Counted from the stretch's first letter, positions 27,069 through 36,325 are shown. The stretch is 64,000 bases of DNA from Staphylococcus pettenkoferi (GCF_002902685.1 NZ_PPRN01000013.1:32453-96452); one strand, 5' to 3'. Notes: generated by a model from the sequence alone, not told the origin. Numbers and translations are program-made.

Positions 27069-28190
27069 ATGGTTCAATATCAAGATATCGTGCAATGGAG
27101 GAGAACGTTCCATCAATATCCCGAGCTATCTGAGAATGAATATGACACAACGCAACGTCTGAAACACATATTAGAGGAACATAATGTCTATGTGTTAGAT
27201 TTGCCACTCAAAACTGGGCTGGTTGCAGAAGTGGGTCACGGAGATTCATTTGTAGCTTTACGTACAGATATTGATGCGTTGCCTATACATGAACAAGTGA
27301 CGCATGACTTTATTTCGCAGAATGAAGGTGTCATGCACGCATGCGGACATGATATTCATATGGCAACGATACTTGCAACAACGATGAAGTTGAAAGAGGT
27401 TGAAGATGAGTTGAATGGTAGAGTACGCATAATCTTTCAACCTGCTGAAGAACTAGGTTATGGCGCTTCTTATATTACTGAGACGAACGCATTAGATGGG
27501 GTGAAAGCAGTACTTGGCTTCCATAACTATCCATCAATGAAAGTTGGAGAATATGCGATTAAGCCAGGTGTGTTGACTTCAGCTGTCGATCGCTTTGAAT
27601 TTAAGATTAAGGGCAAAGGTGCACATGCTGCCAAACCTGAACAAGGCAATGACCCTGTGATTGTGCTCGGTCAACTGATTACGAGCATTCAATCTATCGT
27701 GAGTCGTAATTTATCCGCTTTCGATGATGCCGTATTAACTATAGGTGAGGTTTCAAGCGGTAGTACATGGAACGTTATCGCTGATCAAGCCTACATGCAA
27801 GGTACAGTGCGTACCTTTGATGAGTCAGTGAGAACGAAGATCAAGCAACGCTTAAATACGATTGCTAGTGGCTTAGCACAGACTTTCGATGTCGATATTG
27901 AGGTCTCGTATGATTATCTACCTGGGGCTGTCGTGAACGACGATGATCTGACAGACCGAGCCGTTAGTGTAGCTAAAGAGGTCGGATATGACGTGACACT
28001 GTTGGATGAGCCGTTAACCATTGGTGAGGATTTCTCTGGCTATTCGAAACACTATCCGAGCGTCTTTGCATTGATTGGTTCACAAAGTGATTACGACTTG
28101 CACCATCCGAAGTATGATCCGGATGAACGTATCTTCGAGTTAGCGCCAGACTATTTCGTGACTTTAATCCGTCAACTTTTAGACGAGTAA
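27069..28190 (+). CDS. M20-family amidohydrolase (HipO/N-acyl-amino acid hydrolase type)
   Basis: The 373-residue enzyme is a two-domain metallopeptidase. The motifs HACGHDIHMATI, QPAEELGYGA and FHNYPSMKVGEYA correspond to the metal-binding Cys/His and the catalytic Glu of subfamily M20D, which removes acyl groups from amino acids (hippurate, N-acetyl-amino acids, N-acetyl-diaminopimelate). A dimerisation domain occupies about residues 175-285. GAGGAGAGG precedes the ATG. It follows hutI after a terminator, as in S. aureus. Substrate is not determined. Confidence 0.88.
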   Translation: MVQYQDIVQWRRTFHQYPELSENEYDTTQRLKHILEEHNVYVLDLPLKTGLVAEVGHGDSFVALRTDIDALPIHEQVTHDFISQNEGVMHACGHDIHMATILATTMKLKEVEDELNGRVRIIFQPAEELGYGASYITETNALDGVKAVLGFHNYPSMKVGEYAIKPGVLTSAVDRFEFKIKGKGAHAAKPEQGNDPVIVLGQLITSIQSIVSRNLSAFDDAVLTIGEVSSGSTWNVIADQAYMQGTVRTFDESVRTKIKQRLNTIASGLAQTFDVDIEVSYDYLPGAVVNDDDLTDRAVSVAKEVGYDVTLLDEPLTIGEDFSGYSKHYPSVFALIGSQSDYDLHHPKYDPDERIFELAPDYFVTLIRQLLDE

Positions 28191-28223
28191 GGTGGTAAAA
28201 TAGTTGGATTAAACAGGTGGATT

Positions 28224-28316
28224 GAGTTAGCTCAACTGGTTAAAACAGATAGTGTACGCCAATATCTGCGACCAATATGATTGTGGAATGAGTTAGCCCA
28301 ACTGGTTAAAACAGAT
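28224..28316 (+). repeat. Tandem intergenic repeat, two 27-bp units
   Basis: A 27-bp unit (GAGTTAGCTCAACTGG, then TTAAAACAGAT) occurs at 28224-28250 and, with one change, at 28290-28316. Degraded further copies flank it (GAGTTGGTAAAAC near 28321). The words TAGCTCA and CTGGTTA resemble a tRNA D-arm, but the D-stem cannot pair and no acceptor or anticodon arms follow. The gap 28191-28508 holds nothing else. Confidence 0.6.
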
Positions 28317-28508
28317 GGGTGAGTTGGTAAAACCAGAGACGAGAATCAGTAGTTGCTAGGGCGCAAACCGTATTATAAAGCGTTCTGTCATGCTAGTTGT
28401 CATTTTCAATAAAAATCAAATATACCTTATCGCTTAATATTTGATGTATTAATCAAACTTAAACATTGGTAAATAGATAAAGAAACATACTATGAAGGAG
28501 TGTTGATG

Positions 28509-29390
28509 ATGGCAGCTCAAGATCCTAGAACGAAATTCTCAAGTGAGAAATATCCGAAACAAGAACAACCAGTACCTGGCTTACAAAGTAAACTCGAACC
28601 GAAACCGGATTGCGGTGAAACATCTTACCAAGGACATGGTCGACTCACTGACTACAAAATGTTAGTGACTGGTGGTGACTCAGCTATTGGTCGCGCAGCA
28701 GCGATTGCTTATGCGAAAGAAGGTGCGGATGTCGCAATCAACTACCTTCCAGCAGAACAAGAAGATGCCGAAGAAGTCAAATCCGTCATCGAACAAGCAG
28801 GGCGCAAAGCCGTCTTAATTCCTGGCGATGTTCGCGATGAGCAGTTTAATTATGATTTAGTCGAACAAGCGTATAACGAATTAGGCGGATTAGACAACGT
28901 GACACTTGTGGCAGGACATCAACAATATCACGATGATATTAAAGGGTTCTCTACTGAAGCTTTCACAGAAACGTTTGAAACGAACGTGTATCCTATATTC
29001 TGGACGGTTCAGAAAGCCTTAGACTATCTTCAACCTGGTGCAACAATCACGACAACGTCTTCTATTCAAGGTTATAAACCGAATCCTATTTTACACGATT
29101 ACGCAGCATCTAAAGCAGCCATTATTTCCTTGACTAAAAGTATTTCAGAAGAATTGGCAGAAAAAGGCATTCGCGTGAACTGTGTGGCACCTGGTCCTTT
29201 CTGGTCACCACTTCAAATCTCTGGTGGACAACCACAGTCTAAGATTCCAGAATTCGGTCAGAATTCATTGATGGGCCGTGCCGGTCAACCAGTTGAACTT
29301 TCTGGTATTTACGTTCATTTAGCATCTGAAGAAGTAAGCTACACAACAGGCCAAGTTTACGGTGTGACAGGCGGCGCTCAAATCGACTAA
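28509..29390 (+). CDS. Short-chain dehydrogenase/reductase with extended N-terminus (YghA/YhdF type)
   Basis: The 293-residue oxidoreductase has about 45 leading residues rich in Pro and Lys (KYPKQEQPVPG, typical of the YhdF/YghA group), then a Rossmann fold with TGGDSAIGRAAA and the catalytic YAASK plus upstream Ser in TTTSSIQG. C-terminal TGQVYGVTGG is normal for the family. It is NAD(P)-dependent; substrate unknown, some relatives act on glucose or aldehydes. ATG 28509 is 8 bases after AAGGAG; 28506 is also an ATG. Confidence 0.88.
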   Translation: MAAQDPRTKFSSEKYPKQEQPVPGLQSKLEPKPDCGETSYQGHGRLTDYKMLVTGGDSAIGRAAAIAYAKEGADVAINYLPAEQEDAEEVKSVIEQAGRKAVLIPGDVRDEQFNYDLVEQAYNELGGLDNVTLVAGHQQYHDDIKGFSTEAFTETFETNVYPIFWTVQKALDYLQPGATITTTSSIQGYKPNPILHDYAASKAAIISLTKSISEELAEKGIRVNCVAPGPFWSPLQISGGQPQSKIPEFGQNSLMGRAGQPVELSGIYVHLASEEVSYTTGQVYGVTGGAQID

Positions 29391-29526
29391 AGCAACTTAG
29401 AAGCAATTTCATAATTTAAGAAGTACTTTGACATTCGTATCGGTATAGAAGCGTATTCTGTATCGATACGTTTTTTATAAACAATGTAGGTGTAGAAGAA
29501 ATTTGTTAGGAATGAGGGGATGTATG

Positions 29527-30138
29527 ATGAAACAATTTTTAGCAGTGGAATTATCAAAGACTCAGAACTACAAGTTACTTACTGGAGGAATTATACCGCG
29601 ACCGATTGCGTTTGTGACTACACATGACAAACAAGGGACGTTGAACGCAGCGCCATTCAGTTTCTTTAACGCAGTATGTGCAGAACCGCCCATGGTGATG
29701 ATTTCTGTAGGTAGAAAGGATGGAGAACGTAAGGATACGACCCTAAATATTCTCGATAATGAGGAATTTGTCGTACATATTACGGACGAAGAGATTATTG
29801 AAGCCGTTAATACGACTGCCGCTTCCCATGCACGCTCAGTTAACGAACTGAACTTTACTGATTTAGAAGTTGTACCTTCAGAATCTGTGAAAGTGCCTGG
29901 AGTGAAACAGGCAAAGATTCGTTTAGAATGCCGTTTACATCAATTAATTCCATTAGGTGATGAAATCGAAGGCTCAGATTTAATTATCGGTGAGGTCGTT
30001 CACTATCACATTGATGATGACATTTATTACGATGATACTAAAATTGATGCGGATAAACTCAATGCGATTGCACGGCTTTCTGGCTCAAATTATTCGAAAT
30101 TAGGGGAACAGTTTACGATCGAACGACCAGAGAGCTAA
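29527..30138 (+). CDS. Flavin reductase-like FMN-binding protein
   Basis: The 203-residue protein has the flavin-reductase-like split barrel: LLTGGIIPRPIAFVTT, NAAPFSFFNAVCAEPPMVMISVGRK and DTTLNI are the FMN-contact segments. It is cytosolic and probably reduces free flavin, or acts as an oxidoreductase with bound FMN. I chose ATG 29527, 6 bases after AGGGGA; an adjacent ATG is 3 bases earlier. It lies alone between the SDR gene and two membrane-protein genes. Confidence 0.85.
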   Translation: MKQFLAVELSKTQNYKLLTGGIIPRPIAFVTTHDKQGTLNAAPFSFFNAVCAEPPMVMISVGRKDGERKDTTLNILDNEEFVVHITDEEIIEAVNTTAASHARSVNELNFTDLEVVPSESVKVPGVKQAKIRLECRLHQLIPLGDEIEGSDLIIGEVVHYHIDDDIYYDDTKIDADKLNAIARLSGSNYSKLGEQFTIERPES

Positions 30139-30296
30139 TGATTTAGAAGCGGTTAGAAATCATGTAAATCATGCTCGAAGCTGATGATATTGTTGAGTTA
30201 AATACATTGTATTCTATAAGTTTGGAAGGCAACTTGTAAATGATGTAGGCTTTTAACTATCCTATAGATGATTACATACTATAGGAGGTTAAGGTC

Positions 30297-30860
30297 GTGG
30301 AGAAGAGACATCCGTTGTACGGCTTACTCGTCATCTTATTAATCGCTTTTCTAGCTGTAGGCTATTTAACGCATATCATGTGGCTCACAACGCTACTAGC
30401 AGTAATTTGTTATCTTTTATTAATTTTCGTTGGATGGCAAGAAATAAGATCCAATATCGCCAATCATGTTATCAATGAACGACCGAAATGGATTTATTTT
30501 TGGTATACGATCTTAGAATTAATGATAGGTATTATGTTTATTGGATTTTTATTCATAATGTTTAAAGATAACGTTGACAGTGGAGCAATTTTACTTCCAG
30601 TAGGTATGCTGAATATTTTCGCACTGCAATATTATCTGAAAATAAATGGTCAGCATAAATCTGCGAAGAGGATGGTTTCTCGTAAGATCGTGCGAAAGTT
30701 ATTACCAATAGTGCTTGTGGGCAATCCGCTTCTACTTCTTATCAGTAGTTATATGATGAGAGTGGAGTATACTCTATTAGGAACAATTGGTTTACTGCTA
30801 TGGCTTGCTTTAATATGTTGTTCTTCATTCTTTACTTATCGCTATGATATTAAGGAGTAA
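30297..30860 (+). CDS. Small membrane protein, unknown function (GTG start)
   Basis: The 187-residue protein starts with GTG at 30297, preceded by an excellent GGAGGTTAAGG. It has about six hydrophobic segments and short basic loops (HKSAKRMVSRKIVRK). It overlaps in style and size with the next gene 6 bp downstream, with which it forms an operon and from which it may derive by duplication. No family recognised. Confidence 0.75.
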   Translation: MEKRHPLYGLLVILLIAFLAVGYLTHIMWLTTLLAVICYLLLIFVGWQEIRSNIANHVINERPKWIYFWYTILELMIGIMFIGFLFIMFKDNVDSGAILLPVGMLNIFALQYYLKINGQHKSAKRMVSRKIVRKLLPIVLVGNPLLLLISSYMMRVEYTLLGTIGLLLWLALICCSSFFTYRYDIKE

Positions 30861-30866
30861 GATAGT

Positions 30867-31454
30867 ATGAACTTCAATGCTGTGATTAAACATTATCCGT
30901 TATGGAAGTTCAGCGTTTGGGTGCTAGGTTTAGCGTTGATTTGTTATGGCGTGTATACTAAAATTTTAATGTTAACTCTTGTGCTAGCGGTTCTTTTCTT
31001 CGTAGGAATCACGCTAATCAATTATATCAAGGTACGTTGGAACCTCGCCCAAGGTCAGTTGAAAATCTCAAAAGGCTTAGCATATACTTTGCTGATACTT
31101 ACTTCAGTAGTTTATGTATGCTTGTTGAGTACGTTTATTTATTATGTTGGAAGTGAAAGAAGTGCTACCGTTCCTTATTTAACACTATTGAGCACGTTCG
31201 TTATTTTTATTCTTGAATACATCTTAAAGATTTCAGCGCAGTTCAGTGATGGCATTCAGGTTAAGACCCAATCGAATCAACAAGCGAAGCGATGGTTAGG
31301 TTTAATATTAGTCATCTTAGGCGCCTCATTAATAGCGATTATGCTAGGTGTATATTTTACCAATTGGCTAACAATTATTACGAGTGTCATCATCTTTATG
31401 GTGTTTACACTCGTGTTAACTTACTATTTGCGTAAATATCAAGTTGAAGAATAA
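30867..31454 (+). CDS. Small membrane protein, unknown function (paired with upstream gene)
   Basis: The 195-residue protein has about six hydrophobic helices, with the same alternation of short basic loops as its neighbour (KTQSNQQAKRWLG near residue 130). TAAGGAGTAAG precedes the ATG. Gap to the upstream gene is 6 bp. The pair may form a hetero-oligomer in the membrane, which is inference from the arrangement only. Confidence 0.75.
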   Translation: MNFNAVIKHYPLWKFSVWVLGLALICYGVYTKILMLTLVLAVLFFVGITLINYIKVRWNLAQGQLKISKGLAYTLLILTSVVYVCLLSTFIYYVGSERSATVPYLTLLSTFVIFILEYILKISAQFSDGIQVKTQSNQQAKRWLGLILVILGASLIAIMLGVYFTNWLTIITSVIIFMVFTLVLTYYLRKYQVEE

Positions 31455-31536
31455 GTGTACTATTTTATTTCATTTTACTACGCAAAGATTGACGCAAGAT
31501 ACAAATTCATGTAATGTAAGATTAAATATAATATAG

Positions 31537-31682
31537 CTTATCAAGAGAAGTGGAGGGACTGGCCCGACGAAGCTTCGGCAGCATGGTCACGCGCGTGCCA
31601 ATTCCAGTAGCAATGATTTGCTTGAAGATAAGGTTGATAACGAATTCAAAGCTCTTTTCTTCTTGTGAGAAAAGAGCTTTTT
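31537..31682 (+). promoter_or_regulatory. SAM-I (S-box) riboswitch with terminator
   Basis: P1 is CTTATC (31537-31542) with GATAAG (31627-31632). Inside are the S-box hallmarks AAGTGGAGGGACTGGCCCGA, CGGCAGC and GTGCCAATTCC. A terminator follows (AAAGCTCTTTTCT/AGAAAAGAGCTTT with T5, 31648-31682). Promoter TTGACG at 31489 is 17 bp before TAATGT. SAM binding should terminate transcription, so the gene downstream is expressed when methionine is short. Confidence 0.95.
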
Positions 31683-31702
31683 AAGTAGAAAGAGGAAGTG
31701 AG

Positions 31703-33004
31703 ATGTACATGGATAACGGGCAGAAAGGAAGTTTATGGGCCTTATCCCCACTCATATTATTTATCGTGCTCTTCTTAGGAGTCGGAATAGCGACAGGCGA
31801 CTTTACCATTATGCCACTCAACGTAGCAGTCATTGTCGCTGCAATATTTGGATTAATCATCCATCGTAAAGTGCCTTTTAATAAAAAAGTGGAAGTGTTC
31901 ACGAAAGGGGCAGGACATTCGAATATCTTATTGATGGTGCTCATCTATTTACTTGCAGGTGCATTTTCACAAGCAACGGAAGATATGGGCGGTGTGAAAT
32001 CGACAGTTAATCTAGGTCTAACACTCATACCCGAGAACCTCTTGATTGTAGGACTGTTCGTCATCTGCATGTTCGTCTCTATCTCGATGGGGACCTCTGT
32101 GGGGACAGTTGCTGCGATTGCACCGGTAGGATTCGGTTTAACGCAAGCAACAGATGTCTCAGCAGCGATTACTATGGCAACTGTCGTGGGTGGTGCAATG
32201 TTTGGTGACAACCTATCTATGATTTCAGATACGACAATTGCTGCAGTACGTACCCAACATACAAATATGAAAGATAAATTCCGCGTAAACTTCAAGATTG
32301 TCTTACCAGGTGCTATTTTGACGATGATTATTCTATGGTGGATGACACGCGGCGTACATCTTGCACATACAGGTAGCTATCACTACGATTTAGTTAAAGT
32401 CATTCCTTATGTTCTCGTACTCATCCTTGCTCTCGTTGGTCTGAACGTGATTGTCGTCCTCATCGGCGGTACTGTACTTTCAGCCGCGATTGGACTGATT
32501 GACGGTTCCTACTCTTGGGTAGGTTTATTAAAATCCCTCGCAAAAGGTATCGAAAGTATGGAAGATATCGCCATTCTTGCTTTGCTGATTGGTGGTTTAG
32601 TAGCGATTATTGAATATTACGGCGGAATTCAATGGTTGCTCAACTTTGTGCGCAGTAAAGTGAAATCGAAACGTGGCGCAGAATATGGGATTGCAACGCT
32701 TGTGAGTGCTGCAGACATTTCCACTGCAAATAACACGATTTCCATCTTGATGTCTGGACCACTAGCGAAAGATATCGCAGACGAATACGGCGTGGATCCA
32801 CGCAAATCAGCGAGTATTTTAGATATTTTCGGTGGATGTTTCCAAGGACTGCTACCTTACAGTCCACAGTTAATCGCAGCTGCCGGAGTAGCAAGCATTT
32901 CGCCTGTTGCTCTCGTACCATATTGTATTTATCCGATACTACTCGGCGTTTGTGGCTTACTTGCCATTTTCTTCAAATTTCCAAAGTTGAAAGAACGTCA
33001 TTAA
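31703..33004 (+). CDS. NhaC-superfamily transporter, probable methionine importer (MetT-like)
   Basis: The 433-residue protein has about ten to twelve membrane helices and NhaC-family motifs such as GTSVGTVAAIAPVGFGL, VVGGAMFGDNLSMISDTTIAA and LVSAADISTANNTISILMSGP. The SAM-I riboswitch immediately upstream places it in sulfur/methionine metabolism; NhaC-type proteins under S-box control have been proposed as methionine transporters (MetT). The label Na+/H+ antiporter would be misleading. AGAGGAAGTGAG precedes the ATG. Confidence 0.88.
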   Translation: MYMDNGQKGSLWALSPLILFIVLFLGVGIATGDFTIMPLNVAVIVAAIFGLIIHRKVPFNKKVEVFTKGAGHSNILLMVLIYLLAGAFSQATEDMGGVKSTVNLGLTLIPENLLIVGLFVICMFVSISMGTSVGTVAAIAPVGFGLTQATDVSAAITMATVVGGAMFGDNLSMISDTTIAAVRTQHTNMKDKFRVNFKIVLPGAILTMIILWWMTRGVHLAHTGSYHYDLVKVIPYVLVLILALVGLNVIVVLIGGTVLSAAIGLIDGSYSWVGLLKSLAKGIESMEDIAILALLIGGLVAIIEYYGGIQWLLNFVRSKVKSKRGAEYGIATLVSAADISTANNTISILMSGPLAKDIADEYGVDPRKSASILDIFGGCFQGLLPYSPQLIAAAGVASISPVALVPYCIYPILLGVCGLLAIFFKFPKLKERH

Positions 33005-33011
33005 TGAGTGA

Positions 33012-33057
33012 GAAACACTGGTAGGACAATTCTTTGTCGTATTAGTGTTTCTTTTTA
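33012..33057 (+). terminator. Terminator after the NhaC gene
   Basis: GAAACACTGGTAGGACA pairs imperfectly with TGTCGTATTAGTGTTTC, followed by TTTTT. Confidence 0.8.
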
Positions 33058-33220
33058 GTAAGCGTGATTTTACTACGGTGACTTTTACCGTTAACATTGA
33101 CGGCATTTTAACATTAAAGGTAAAATGAATAAGTTGAGACATTTATGGAACTAGCTTAGATAATTGTTGTTACTAAGCAAATTAAGTTAAAATGATTGTG
33201 ATGGAAGGTGGGTGACAATA

Positions 33221-33730
33221 GTGGCACAGTATAACGTTGAGAATGAATATGTAGAAATTGAAATTGAACGTATATTTAAAGTGGATCCAGTACTAGTATA
33301 TCAAGCTTGGATAGACAAAGATTTCTTAAAACACTGGTTCATGACAACCGAACGCACAAATAAGAAGCTAGAAGTGCAGCCTGAAGTCGAAGGGCGCTAC
33401 GAAGTGGTAGATGTCAGAAAAGGAAAAACAAATCGTGTCGTAGGTTCATACGTCGCTCTAGAAGAGAACGCTTGGATTGAGATGACAATTGGTATGCCTG
33501 ACATCAGTGATTCAGAAGATAATATCACAGTGGAATTCCTTGAACGCGAACCAGGCAAGACCCATATGATTTTTACTTACACAGCCTACGTACCGAAAGA
33601 ACGTCGCTTAACGACACTCGAATACAAACAACTCAAGAAAGAATATCACGATTCAACAGCACATGGTTTTGAAAATATGTTCGACCGTTTACACGAAGTA
33701 TTAGCTGAGTACGAATCCGAAGAAGAATAA
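33221..33730 (+). CDS. SRPBCC/AHSA1-family lipid-binding-fold protein
   Basis: The 169-residue protein matches the AHSA1/SRPBCC fold: residues near the start read VEIEIERIFKVDPVLVYQAW, followed by the characteristic DKDFLKHWF and a C-terminal helix HGFENMFDRLHEVL. Such proteins bind small hydrophobic ligands in a helix-grip pocket; the ligand is unknown. GTG 33221 fits because AAGGTGGG stands 8 bases before it; an earlier GTG at 33212 overlaps that site. Monocistronic with its own terminator. Confidence 0.8.
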   Translation: MAQYNVENEYVEIEIERIFKVDPVLVYQAWIDKDFLKHWFMTTERTNKKLEVQPEVEGRYEVVDVRKGKTNRVVGSYVALEENAWIEMTIGMPDISDSEDNITVEFLEREPGKTHMIFTYTAYVPKERRLTTLEYKQLKKEYHDSTAHGFENMFDRLHEVLAEYESEEE

Positions 33731-33740
33731 TATATTAGAG

Positions 33741-33782
33741 AAGCCAATCTATGATTAATGGAAGTCATAGGTTGGCTTTTTA
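33741..33782 (+). terminator. Terminator of the SRPBCC gene
   Basis: AAGCCAATCTATGA pairs with TCATAGGTTGGCTT (one mismatch), followed by TTTTT. Confidence 0.8.
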
Positions 33783-33990
33783 CGTTGTTATGTGAAGATT
33801 GCCCATGGTCGCCGCATGATTCTATTTTTCCGTTGCAACGTTGAGAGCGAAGGTGAAGAGAATAATTTCTTAGAACTGTGTATTAAAGTGTATGTAGATA
33901 GTCTTAAAATTCCTACATAAGTTGATTAGGAATATAAGGAACAAATACACGCGTTAAGCTTTATTAGAAATATGAATGTAGAGATTACAA

Positions 33991-34196
33991 GATGCGCTAT
34001 AATTCCTCGAAATACTTAAATTAAACTAAAGTAAAGAGAATATGTGAAGAAAAGATGAGAATGATATATTTTGAACTTATGAAATATAACGAATGAGAGT
34101 AGTATGAAAAAGATATGAAACAAAAATTTTTATATTAAACTGATGCACTATAATCCCTCGTAACACTTAAATCAAATCCAAAAAGAAGAGAATATG
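33991..34196 (+). repeat. Two direct copies of a 54-bp AT-rich unit
   Basis: Copy A at 33991-34044 and copy B at 34142-34196 share GATGCRCTATAATYCCTCG, ACTTAAAT and AGAGAATATG. Each contains TATAAT after GC(G/A)C, so they could be duplicated promoters or repeats. No open frame is associated. They lie in the 807-bp gap 33731-34537, which has no gene. Confidence 0.55.
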
Positions 34197-34300
34197 TTGA
34201 GATGAGTTTGTTTATGGGTGTAATGAGAGAATTTAAATAAGAGTATGAATTTAGAAGAAAGTTTAAATGATAGATGTATACCTGCAACACGAGTTAAAAA

Positions 34301-34411
34301 GAGGTGGTGCGACTCCCGAGGTATCAAGGACACAGTGAAAATCCATTCATAACGCGCAATAAGCGTTATGAATTAGTTGAACGTGACCACCTAGGAAAGC
34401 GTCACCACCTC
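34301..34411. repeat. Structured intergenic repeat element, copy 3
   Basis: The outer stem is GAGGTGGTG (34301-34309) with CACCACCTC (34403-34411). The core GAAAATCCATTC...GAATTAGTTGA is identical to copies 1 and 2, while the apical stem has become ATTCATAACGC/GCGTTATGAAT, an 11-bp perfect pairing with different bases. Pairing is conserved although the sequence is not. Confidence 0.72.
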
Positions 34412-34537
34412 ACAATACGAAGTATTGCAAATTAGTACAAACACCACATTCTTACGAATACAAATTAGAACCATACAAATTTTACCTACAAAAAATAAGC
34501 CCACAGATGCTAACACATCTGCAGACCTACACATCCA

Positions 34538-35065
34538 CTACGAAATTCTCTTCACAGCCACGCGCGGACAATACGTCGCACTCAACACATCCACATGATG
34601 CGTAGCCAGCTGATAAATCAATTTCGAGAACACCTCAGGCGTACAACACACATCAATACGATGCTTCGTAAACGTATACGTAATATGCTCATTATTATCC
34701 AACATCGTCATAATATCAATAATCTTATCCTTCACAAACGCATCGTGCATACCATCCACATTGAGCTCAAACCGCTTAGATGAGTGCATAATATGATTAG
34801 AGTCTAGCAGCTCAACGCCCTCCGATGCTGTGACGATTTGATAAATCGCATAGTTATGGAAACTGAGAAAGCTGACAACATAAGGAAGTTGACGCTTCGG
34901 AATATTGATTTCCAAAGCATATTGTTGATTGTCTTTCATAATATTAAATTGAAAAGGGTCGCAAAATTGAATTTGACGACAAAGTTTAGTTAAGCGTTTA
35001 CGCACGCTACGTTTGTGGAGTCCGTCCAAATTAAGAACGAACGTTTCTGTCTTATCCAAGAACAT
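34538..35065 (-). CDS. Duplicated HMA-like domain protein lacking metal cysteines, unknown function
   Basis: The 175-residue protein consists of two similar halves, about residues 7-80 and 93-165. Each opens with an FxLNxDGxH segment (VLNLDGLHKRSVRKRL, ELNVDGMHDAFVKDKI) and ends in a helix like PYVVSFLSFHNYAIYQI or SKLIYQLATHHVDVL. The order and spacing resemble the beta-alpha-beta-beta-alpha-beta of heavy-metal-associated domains, where this position reads GMxCxxC, but both Cys are missing. I infer a divergent duplication with lost metal binding. GAGGTCCCCC precedes the ATG. Confidence 0.65.
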   Translation of the reverse strand: MFLDKTETFVLNLDGLHKRSVRKRLTKLCRQIQFCDPFQFNIMKDNQQYALEINIPKRQLPYVVSFLSFHNYAIYQIVTASEGVELLDSNHIMHSSKRFELNVDGMHDAFVKDKIIDIMTMLDNNEHITYTFTKHRIDVCCTPEVFSKLIYQLATHHVDVLSATYCPRVAVKRIS

Positions 35066-35410
35066 AGGGGGACCTCCTCATCTAAGCGAAATATATCATT
35101 TCAATTGGCCGCTCAAAGTAAGCAATCGCTCCATTGTGAACGGCGCAATGTTACATTTATCTCTTATGATTTATACTAAATTGTACCACTCTTTAATGAT
35201 TATAGCACTCGGTCTTTAGGATGAAGTTAAATAAAAGTTACAATTTGATTAAAATAAATAATGAGTTATATAGAGAATTGATATACAGAATTTGAGTAAA
35301 GTGGAAAGTATTTTTATTACTAAAGGAAAGAATTTTCAGAAAATAATATTGTCGTTCGTGTTCGCTTGTGTTAAATTCAATGTTATATCAGTTACAAAGG
35401 GGAGTTAGTT
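35066..35410. other. Gene-free AT-rich spacer
   Basis: I see no gene, strong hairpin or known regulatory motif here, apart from AT-rich promoter-like words before the BASS transporter (TTGTCG near 35350). Confidence 0.5.
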
Positions 35411-36325
35411 ATGTTAGCAAAAGCGAGTCGATTTGCGACGAATACATTTTTAATATGGATGTTAGTAGCTGCGGTAATTGGATTTATTTTTCCGCAAGCT
35501 TTAGCTCAACTCGGAGGTTATGTGCCGTATCTTCTTGGTATTGTCATGTTAGGGATGGGGTTGACGATTGACCCGAAAGATTTCAAGATTGTCTTTCAAG
35601 CACCACGTTCCGTAATCATCGGTGTCATTCTGCAGTATACGATTATGCCGATTTCTGCCTATCTTATCGCGAAATTATTTCATTTACCTGCTGAAGTTGC
35701 TATTGGTGTGATTCTTGTCGGATGCTGCCCTGGAGGCACGTCAAGTAATGTCATGAGTTATCTTGCCAACGCCAATGTAGCCTTGTCTGTGGCAATTACG
35801 AGTGTGTCTACGCTATTAGCGCCAATCTTAACGCCAGCACTCATCTATCTGTTTGCGCATGAGTGGTTGCAGGTTTCCTTCCTCAGCATGTTGTGGTCAG
35901 TGGTTCAAGTCATTCTGATTCCAATCGTCATTGGATTTATTTTACAAAAATTGTTCCATCGCTTTGCGAAAGAAGTAGCGACAGCATTACCTATCGTCTC
36001 TGTGATCGCAATTTCGTTGATTCTAGCATCTGTAGTTGGAGGAAGTAAAGAACAAATCTTGGAAACGGGACTACCTATCATCGGCGTCGTTATTCTACAC
36101 AACGTCATCGGTTATGGCTTAGGCTATGTGCTCGGTCACCTTGTGAGATTAGAACGACCAGATAAGAAAGCAGTCTCTATTGAAGTAGGGATGCAGAATT
36201 CAGGTTTAGCTGTGTCGTTAGCGACAGTTCATTTTACTCCGCTAGCGGCAGTACCTGGGGCGATCTTCAGCCTCATTCACAACATTACAGGGCCGATACT
36301 CGCGAAATATTGGTCTAAGCGGTAG
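35411..36325 (+). CDS. Bile acid:sodium symporter (BASS) family transporter
   Basis: This 304-residue protein has nine or ten membrane helices. Family marks are GMGLTIDPKDF, CCPGGTSSNVMSYLANANVALSVAIT (the crossover region that binds Na+) and EVGMQNSGLAVSLA. BASS proteins couple Na+ to import of organic anions; bacterial substrates include pantoate, pyruvate or sulfate-like anions. AAAGGGGAGTT precedes the ATG. No neighbour specifies the substrate. Confidence 0.92.
   Translation: MLAKASRFATNTFLIWMLVAAVIGFIFPQALAQLGGYVPYLLGIVMLGMGLTIDPKDFKIVFQAPRSVIIGVILQYTIMPISAYLIAKLFHLPAEVAIGVILVGCCPGGTSSNVMSYLANANVALSVAITSVSTLLAPILTPALIYLFAHEWLQVSFLSMLWSVVQVILIPIVIGFILQKLFHRFAKEVATALPIVSVIAISLILASVVGGSKEQILETGLPIIGVVILHNVIGYGLGYVLGHLVRLERPDKKAVSIEVGMQNSGLAVSLATVHFTPLAAVPGAIFSLIHNITGPILAKYWSKR

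Noticed and set aside
28224..28316. Functional tRNA gene
   Set aside because: D-arm words only; the D-stem does not pair and no anticodon, T-arm or CCA-end segments follow.
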